Positions 58,871 through 64,000 of a stretch of 64,000 nt of DNA are shown here, piece by piece. Under the pieces are notes generated by a model. It saw nothing but the letters and a program-made list of their open reading frames with translations, had not been told where the DNA came from and ran no database searches. Position 1 is the stretch's first letter. Every line of letters starts with the position of its first letter. The translations under genes and the position numbers were made by a program. The DNA comes from Hormiphora californensis (lineage: Eukaryota > Ctenophora > Tentaculata > Cydippida > Pleurobrachiidae), in the NCBI GenBank assembly GCA_020137815.1, contig CM035357.1, positions 2,512,432 through 2,576,431 of the forward strand. Reading direction: 5' to 3'.

Positions 58871-60247
58871 ATGAGAGTAAATAGGGAAGTTTGGAATGTT
58901 GGAGTTTCCAGTATCCTCCTTCTCCTCCTCAATGCAGCATGGATTGCCGCTATGGATCTCACCAATGCATCCCTTGCTGACAGTGACACTGACTTTAGTA
59001 GTAAACTTGGTTACTACTGTTCCAGCGTCCTATGTTTTGTCTCCATTGTTGGATCATTTATTGCTCCGATCTTCCAGCGATTCGGTTATAGAGCTGTGAT
59101 AACCGTCTCCACCCTCCTTCATCTTCCCTTTTTCATCGCCATGATCTCGCTGAACAGTGCAGCTGAGATCCTGATAGGAGCAGCGATAACTGGAACAGGA
59201 GACGGAGTGACGTGGGTGGTTCTGTTTGACTACGTTGTCTCAACTTCAAAACGTGTCAATATCGAGCGGAACATGAGTTACTTTATCTTCATTTATAACT
59301 TCGCTACCCTCGGTGGAAATCTTGTTAATTTCTTCAGTCTCGATGACGCCACCAAGATCACTGCAAAGACACGTATTCACAGTTATGGTGCTTGTTGTGC
59401 TGCTGCTATTCTGGCTGCCTTTTTGGGACTTGTTGCACTTCGGTCCATTCCACCTGAGATTCTCCAGGAAAAGAGAGAAGAAGAGGGAGATCGTGTGGAG
59501 CAGAGCATTCAAAGAGATGATGGTGCTGACTCTGACAGGGACAGGTTGTTGGAAGGGGAAGCTAGTATAGTTGAGAGTAGGTGGACTAGGATGACCCGGT
59601 TCCTCCAACATCCAGCAACCGTTGCTCAGATAATCACGAGTATCATCTCTGGTATTGGTGATGCGTGGGTGGTTATAGTCATGAACTGCATTAGAACGAC
59701 CTACACCGACAGGCAGTTGATCCCTATCTTTGGGGTGATATTTGGTTGTTGTAAGATCATCCTAACTGGATCTTGGGATACTCTTAGTAAGTACACGGGA
59801 TACAGATCAATGATCTATGTCACAACCATCATCTCTCTCGCCTGGATTGCATTTATCTTCTTTATCTTCCCTCCCGAGTCCATTCACAACAGTGTCGCTG
59901 GGAGTTCTGCCATTGTCCCGGTAGGATCGTGGGGTATTTACCTACTGGGAATTATCACGGGGTTCTCTAGGACCTGGATGGACATTTTAAAGCAGATCAG
60001 CTGTGGAAAATGTAGTCGAGCACCTGATGTTATGGAGGGTTTTGAACCTAGTGTCATGTTTGCCTTGAAGACAATCGTTTGGAGTAGCAGTAGTGCGGCC
60101 ACCTATGCTTTGACACCGTGGCTCCAGTTTCATTGGCTGATCGGTGTTACCGTTCTGCTCCTTGTTGCCAACCATTTCCTGTTTACCCACGTGTTAGTGA
60201 GGTATTTTACTGAATCTACTACTCCTAGGTCGATCAGGGAAGACTGA
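58871..60247 (+). CDS. UNC93-like major facilitator protein
   Basis: Single open frame of 458 codons. Features shared with UNC93 proteins are the N-terminal VGVSSILLLLLNAAWIAAMD, then LGYYCSSV, a small-residue loop with RFGYRAVI, HLPFFIAM, GTGDGVTWV in TM4-5, and NMSYFIFIYNFATLGGNLV. About 11-12 hydrophobic segments, with a charged cytoplasmic loop (residues 200-235, EEEGDRVEQSIQRDDGADSD) in the middle. UNC93 members traffic or regulate channels and receptors. The bases just before the ATG (ATTGCAGG) look like a splice acceptor, so a 5' UTR exon is likely. A polyadenylation signal lies 129 bp after the stop, and RCC1 starts 192 bp downstream on the same strand. Confidence 0.8.
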   Translation: MRVNREVWNVGVSSILLLLLNAAWIAAMDLTNASLADSDTDFSSKLGYYCSSVLCFVSIVGSFIAPIFQRFGYRAVITVSTLLHLPFFIAMISLNSAAEILIGAAITGTGDGVTWVVLFDYVVSTSKRVNIERNMSYFIFIYNFATLGGNLVNFFSLDDATKITAKTRIHSYGACCAAAILAAFLGLVALRSIPPEILQEKREEEGDRVEQSIQRDDGADSDRDRLLEGEASIVESRWTRMTRFLQHPATVAQIITSIISGIGDAWVVIVMNCIRTTYTDRQLIPIFGVIFGCCKIILTGSWDTLSKYTGYRSMIYVTTIISLAWIAFIFFIFPPESIHNSVAGSSAIVPVGSWGIYLLGIITGFSRTWMDILKQISCGKCSRAPDVMEGFEPSVMFALKTIVWSSSSAATYALTPWLQFHWLIGVTVLLLVANHFLFTHVLVRYFTESTTPRSIRED

Positions 60248-60375
60248 TGTTGGAACTTTGTAAAAAGGATTTTGTTTTTTGTGAAATAATTTAATTTCTG
60301 ATGATAATGATAATATGTCAAAACTAGTATTTTTCTGTAAAAAGGGATTTGATAGATTCTGTAAGTTAAGTCTTC

Positions 60376-60381
60376 AATAAA
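60376..60381 (+). terminator. Polyadenylation signal of the UNC93-like gene
   Basis: AATAAA, with a second AATAAA at about 60393; both lie between the UNC93-like stop and the RCC1 start. Confidence 0.65.
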
Positions 60382-60439
60382 TACAATGAAATAATAAATC
60401 CTTATAAAACAAAACTCCAATGTCTCATTAGTTTCGGAC

Positions 60440-62095
60440 ATGTCTGCCCGTCCACCAGTTATAAGACCGGTTGTGGGATCCAAAAGGAAACTAAAGGATA
60501 CCCTGGAGCTCCCAGATATTACCCAACTGGAGCTTTCACCACCACACCGCAAGAAGAACGAGGCTCTTGGTAAGTGACTAGACCTTGTACCTTAGTGGTG
60601 TTTCACTTCCAATATAATATAACGTCTTGGCAAAAAAATGTCCCCCTAGACTAACATGGGTCCAGATCTCGTAGAGCCCCAAAATTTGACACAGTTACTC
60701 TATGGGACAAATAAATAAGTTCCACAAAAATTCAGACTTTTAGGAGTTATATCTGCCTTTCACAATGAACCGTTGTTTCGAGGATTCAGCAGGGTACCGG
60801 TCGTTTGATGAGCTGTATTTTTTAGAAGACTAAGGCCCAAGGGATTATTATTGACTGCATGGAGCCCCTTATTATATGTCCTACTTTCAGGTGTTGTGCT
60901 GTGTTGGGGAACTGGTGATACTGGCCAGCTTGGTCTAGGGGACGAGGTCCTAACGAGAAAGAAACCCGCCGTCGTGAGCAAAGGTAAGGCACATCTTTAC
61001 CGGGAGATAATATTGTGAGTCAGAGAAAAGAGGAAGTGCTTGCTCGGGAGGTGAAGGCTTGGAGGATTCACTATTGTATATTGAGGACCCCCGTACCTGT
61101 CAGGTGTCAACCTCATGTCCGTGTTGCGTCTCACTAGTGCAGGCTTCACCAACAGTGCCCTAGTGCGATTATTCCGTGCGACGTGAGTACGAGATGATAT
61201 ACGAATCTCTTGCCGCAAGAGATTCGTATATAATCTCGTAGAGTCTTGCGGTTAAACTCATTAAACTCACAGTAAACATTTTACAGTATCTACCAGAAAT
61301 GAATAATAGTTGACATTCTTATTCGCCCGGTATTTTGGTAACGCAATATTGTGGCCTACATTGCTAAAACGTGTCTATCTATCGCAATGCCCTATATAGA
61401 GGGGTAATTTCGTTACCAACCCGGTATTCAGATCTTTTGAACCGCAGTGGTTGCTATAGGTTGTAAAAGGTTTTACAGCTGTGAGCACATGTGTAAATTG
61501 TACTTCCGGAACAATGTGTGTTTGTAAACTTGTAATAAACCTCATCTTTCCTCTCTACCAAGATACCTCAATGTAAATCCAATCCCGACCCCCTGGTCCT
61601 TAAACTGAACTTGATGGCAAAGTCAACACTGGCATCTCCAAAACCAGTTTATTGCTAACCCTTGTCCCCTCCCAAGACCGAAGGTGTCTGCCAGGAGCCG
61701 ACCGAAACAAGTAAACAACCAATCAGAACTCGCTATTTAGGTCACGTGACTGGTTATCAGCCAATCAGGGACCAGCATTTCCTGATTCGGTCGGTTCCTG
61801 GTGTCTGCTAAACCCTTACTCTGGGTATCTCATCCTAAACCCCATCCAGTGTTACCACCTGTGAATACAAACCCAGGTGGTAGCTACCCCCCCCCCATAT
61901 ATGTAGGCTATCCCAGGTACTAACTGGTAAACAATCCCCCAGGTGGTTTAGAAAAAGAGAACGTTGTGAGTGTAAGGGCGGGGGGAATGCACACTGTAGC
62001 CCTGACGGATACTGGGAAAGTGTATACTTGGGGTTGCAACGATGAGGGTGCACTGGGACGGGAGGCCAACTGCATGGAGGACGAGTGCGTACCAG
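60440..62095 (+). CDS. RCC1: RCC1, first three coding exons (gene continues past the window)
   Basis: Exons 60440-60569, 60891-60983 and 61943-62095, all phase 1. Exon 1 has a basic N-terminus (GSKRKLKD, SPPHRKKN), expected for nucleosome and DNA binding. Exon 2 gives VVLCWGTGDTGQLGLGDEVL and RKKPAVV, the first blade of the propeller. Exon 3 gives AGGMHTVALTDTGKVYTWGC and NDEGALGR, the second. RCC1 is the chromatin-bound exchange factor that makes Ran-GTP for nuclear transport and spindle assembly. No later exon is visible up to 64000, so intron 3 exceeds 1.9 kb. A (GACA)n array starts 5 nt after the exon 3 donor. Confidence 0.88.
61335..61425. mobile_element. Short MITE, TTGGTAACG..CGTTACCAA type
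   Basis: TTTTGGTAACGCAATATTG ... GGGGTAATTTCGTTACCAAC inverted ends, related to copies near 13285, 24085 and 36866. In RCC1 intron 2. Confidence 0.55.
61692..61800. mobile_element. 109-bp hAT-like MITE with 8-bp TSD
   Basis: CAGGAGCCGACCGAAAC ... TTCGGTCGGTTCCTG, flanked by GTGTCTGC (61684-61691 and 61801-61808). Same length and body as the copy at 42336. In RCC1 intron 2. Confidence 0.9.
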
Positions 62096-62099
62096 GTAA

Positions 62100-62244
<145 letters not shown>

Positions 62245-62460
62245 TATCAAAGTCCAAACAAAACTAGAACCATACCAAACCCACACAAAAAAGTCCTGTA
62301 AAAGTGTTGCCCGAACACTTTTACAAGTTTTTTTATAACTTGCATATAAGTTTTTATTTTCGTTACTTACTTTTCTTTTACTATTGACAGTTCGGTTCGG
62401 TTTCGGTTCGGTTCGGATAACCATCTGTTTCCTACAGATGATGTGACTGTCAATACTTAC

Positions 62461-62652
62461 TCAGTTTTTTACACGTTGGTGGGTCACTGCTCCACTCGTT
62501 AAGCAACGTTTCATTTGTCTGGCATGTCAGTTTAGCCTCCCCAATCAGAACATGTTTCCTCTTACATTCCACTTCGATAACACTTCCTACCTCTTGATCA
62601 TCCCAGGAATGGGTTACCGATCCCTCTATAGTGACGTCTGGGCATTTTAAAT
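62461..62652 (-). CDS. Single sushi (CCP) domain exon
   Basis: 192 nt between an acceptor (CCAATCCCAG) and a donor (GTAAGT), phase 1 at both ends, as is usual for CCP modules. The translation has LKCPDVTIEG, VIEVECKRKH, LTCQ and a closing W-x-x-x-P-x-C (WSSDPPTC), that is, the four-Cys pattern of complement-control modules in extracellular proteins. No neighbouring exons are recognised. It lies inside RCC1 intron 3 in antisense, so it may be part of a nested gene, of a gene starting beyond the window, or a captured exon. Confidence 0.65.
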
Positions 62653-62755
62653 CTGGGATTGGGAAATATTTCAACTTAGTGATATCCAATGTTGTAGTGT
62701 GAGCCATTTATGTTCATGAAAAACAGTGCTGATTCCACGAGTAATGAGAGCAATA

Positions 62756-62758
<3 letters not shown>

Positions 62759-62812
<54 letters not shown>
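62759..62812. repeat. (CA)n microsatellite
   Basis: About 27 CA units. Confidence 0.95.
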
Positions 62813-62814
<2 letters not shown>

Positions 62815-63016
62815 GTAAAATTTTAATAAACTGTTTACATTTGTTTTAAAATTTAGTGATAGATACTGTGTGATTTTAAATGACTGAGACTGGAATATTG
62901 CGAATTGTGTGAAAACTATAGCATCTTTCGACTTCAAATTTTGGGACATGATAAAACTAGGTTGTAGCAATTTTCTCCTAGTTTTACAGCAAATTTCAAT
63001 GTTCCTGAATGAATCT

Positions 63017-63464
63017 ATTGCCCAAAAACCTCCTCCAACTTTACACAGTCATATCTCTGGAGTCTAATGAGATAGAGAGTTCAAATTTTTAGGAGAGACA
63101 GATAAGACGATTTCGAATGTTTTGTCTGCTTTACGAGTTGCTACATTTTACCATTTGTTCACAGGAACTGTTTAAAGTGAGGTAACACGCTCTAATTAGG
63201 CCAAATTTAGGTCATTTTACCCCTCAAAGATCACATGTCCGGCTGCATCTAGTGGGCTAATGAGGCCTTGAACACGCATACGTCACGTGTTACTGTAGGG
63301 CTACAGCTCTCCTTTTCCATCTTGAACCAGCAGACATGATCATGGTGTCTGGAAGTGGTAACAAGCTGTAGAAAACCAGACAGACTAGATGCTCTCTACT
63401 TCAACGTATCACTCTCTCCCTTTCTCGTTATAAGGTCACGTGACTGGAATTGGGATCTCGACAT

Positions 63465-63509
<45 letters not shown>

Positions 63510-64000
63510 TGTGTGAGAGAGAACGCCTTGTAGACATTGTATTGTCGTCATCATGTCGAGATCCCAATTCCAGTCACGTGACCTTATAACGAGAAAGGGA
63601 GAGAGTGATACGTTGAAGTAGAGAGCATCTAGTCTGTCTGGTTTTCTACAGCTTGTTACCACTTCCAGACACCATGATCATGTCTGCTGGTTCAAGATGG
63701 AAAAGGAGAGCTGTAGCCCTACAGTAACACGTGACGTATGCGTGTTCAAGGCCTCATTAGCCCACTAGATGCAGCCGGACATGTGATCTTTGAGGGGTAA
63801 AATGACCTAAATTTGGCCTAATTAGAGCGTGTTACCTCACTTTAAACAGTTCCTGTGAACAAATGGTAAAATGTAGCAACTCGTAAAGCAGACAAAACAT
63901 TCGAAATCGTCTTATCTGTCTCTCCTAAAAATTTGAACTCTCTATCTCATTAGACTCCAGAGATATGACTGTGTAAAGTTGGAGGAGGTTTTTGGGCAAT
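63017..64000. repeat. Very long near-perfect palindrome, cut by the window end
   Basis: Arms 63017-63465 and 63552-64000 are complementary without visible mismatch, around a (GA)n loop. The pairing is still perfect at the last base, so the true arms are longer. Each arm includes GTCACGTGACTGGAATTGGG or its complement. Non-coding; probably a foldback transposon of the same kind as the others here. Confidence 0.9.

Overview
This window is nuclear DNA of an animal. It carries a complete integrin alpha gene, a novel-type protein kinase C, an LDL-receptor-repeat GPCR, an SLC22-type transporter, an UNC93-type transporter, the start of RCC1 and a SMUG1-like gene. Introns are short (about 60 to 700 bp unless filled by repeats) with consensus GTAAGT donors. 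Gene spacing is tight, and there is a very high load of short inverted-repeat transposons. A sponge or another early-branching animal fits, but the species cannot be told from the sequence. All exon models were built by hand from splice signals, reading phase and protein similarity; no search was run.

Layout. 1-2.3 kb: LINE (minus strand) with ORF1 and the endonuclease end of ORF2. 2.4-5.0 kb: a dispersed repeat split by a 1.7-kb foldback transposon with an 8-bp target duplication. 5.1-6.4 kb: four-exon SMUG1-like gene (minus) that has lost catalytic residues. 6.6-7.8 kb: complete retrotransposed LINE copy holding only ORF1. 8.4-12.0 kb: five-exon SLC22-like transporter (minus). 12.4-16.9 kb: intergenic, satellites and MITEs. 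16.9-34.2 kb: 24-exon integrin alpha (minus), whose introns hold a broken LINE RT and several foldback elements. 34.2-40.8 kb: transposon-rich spacer including a 3.3-kb palindrome. 40.8-57.2 kb: 16-exon PKC delta/theta-like gene (minus); one intron contains the LDLa-GPCR gene on the opposite strand (47.0-51.2 kb). 58.9-60.2 kb: UNC93-like gene (plus). 60.4-62.1 kb: first three exons of RCC1 (plus). 62.5 kb: a lone sushi-domain exon (minus). 63.0 kb to the end: one half and the loop of a very long palindrome that leaves the window.

The most striking observation is in the integrin. Its membrane-proximal exon runs into a 69-bp tandem repeat. Each unit is 23 in-frame codons and most units end in a consensus phase-0 splice donor, so donor choice could lengthen the extracellular stalk in 23-residue steps. 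Other notable points are transposon ends lying within about 15 nt of 5' splice sites in several genes, a GPCR nested in a PKC gene whose kinase exons carry frame breaks, an LTR-like insertion that splits an LDLa module of that GPCR, and 5S-rRNA-like cores inside a foldback element.
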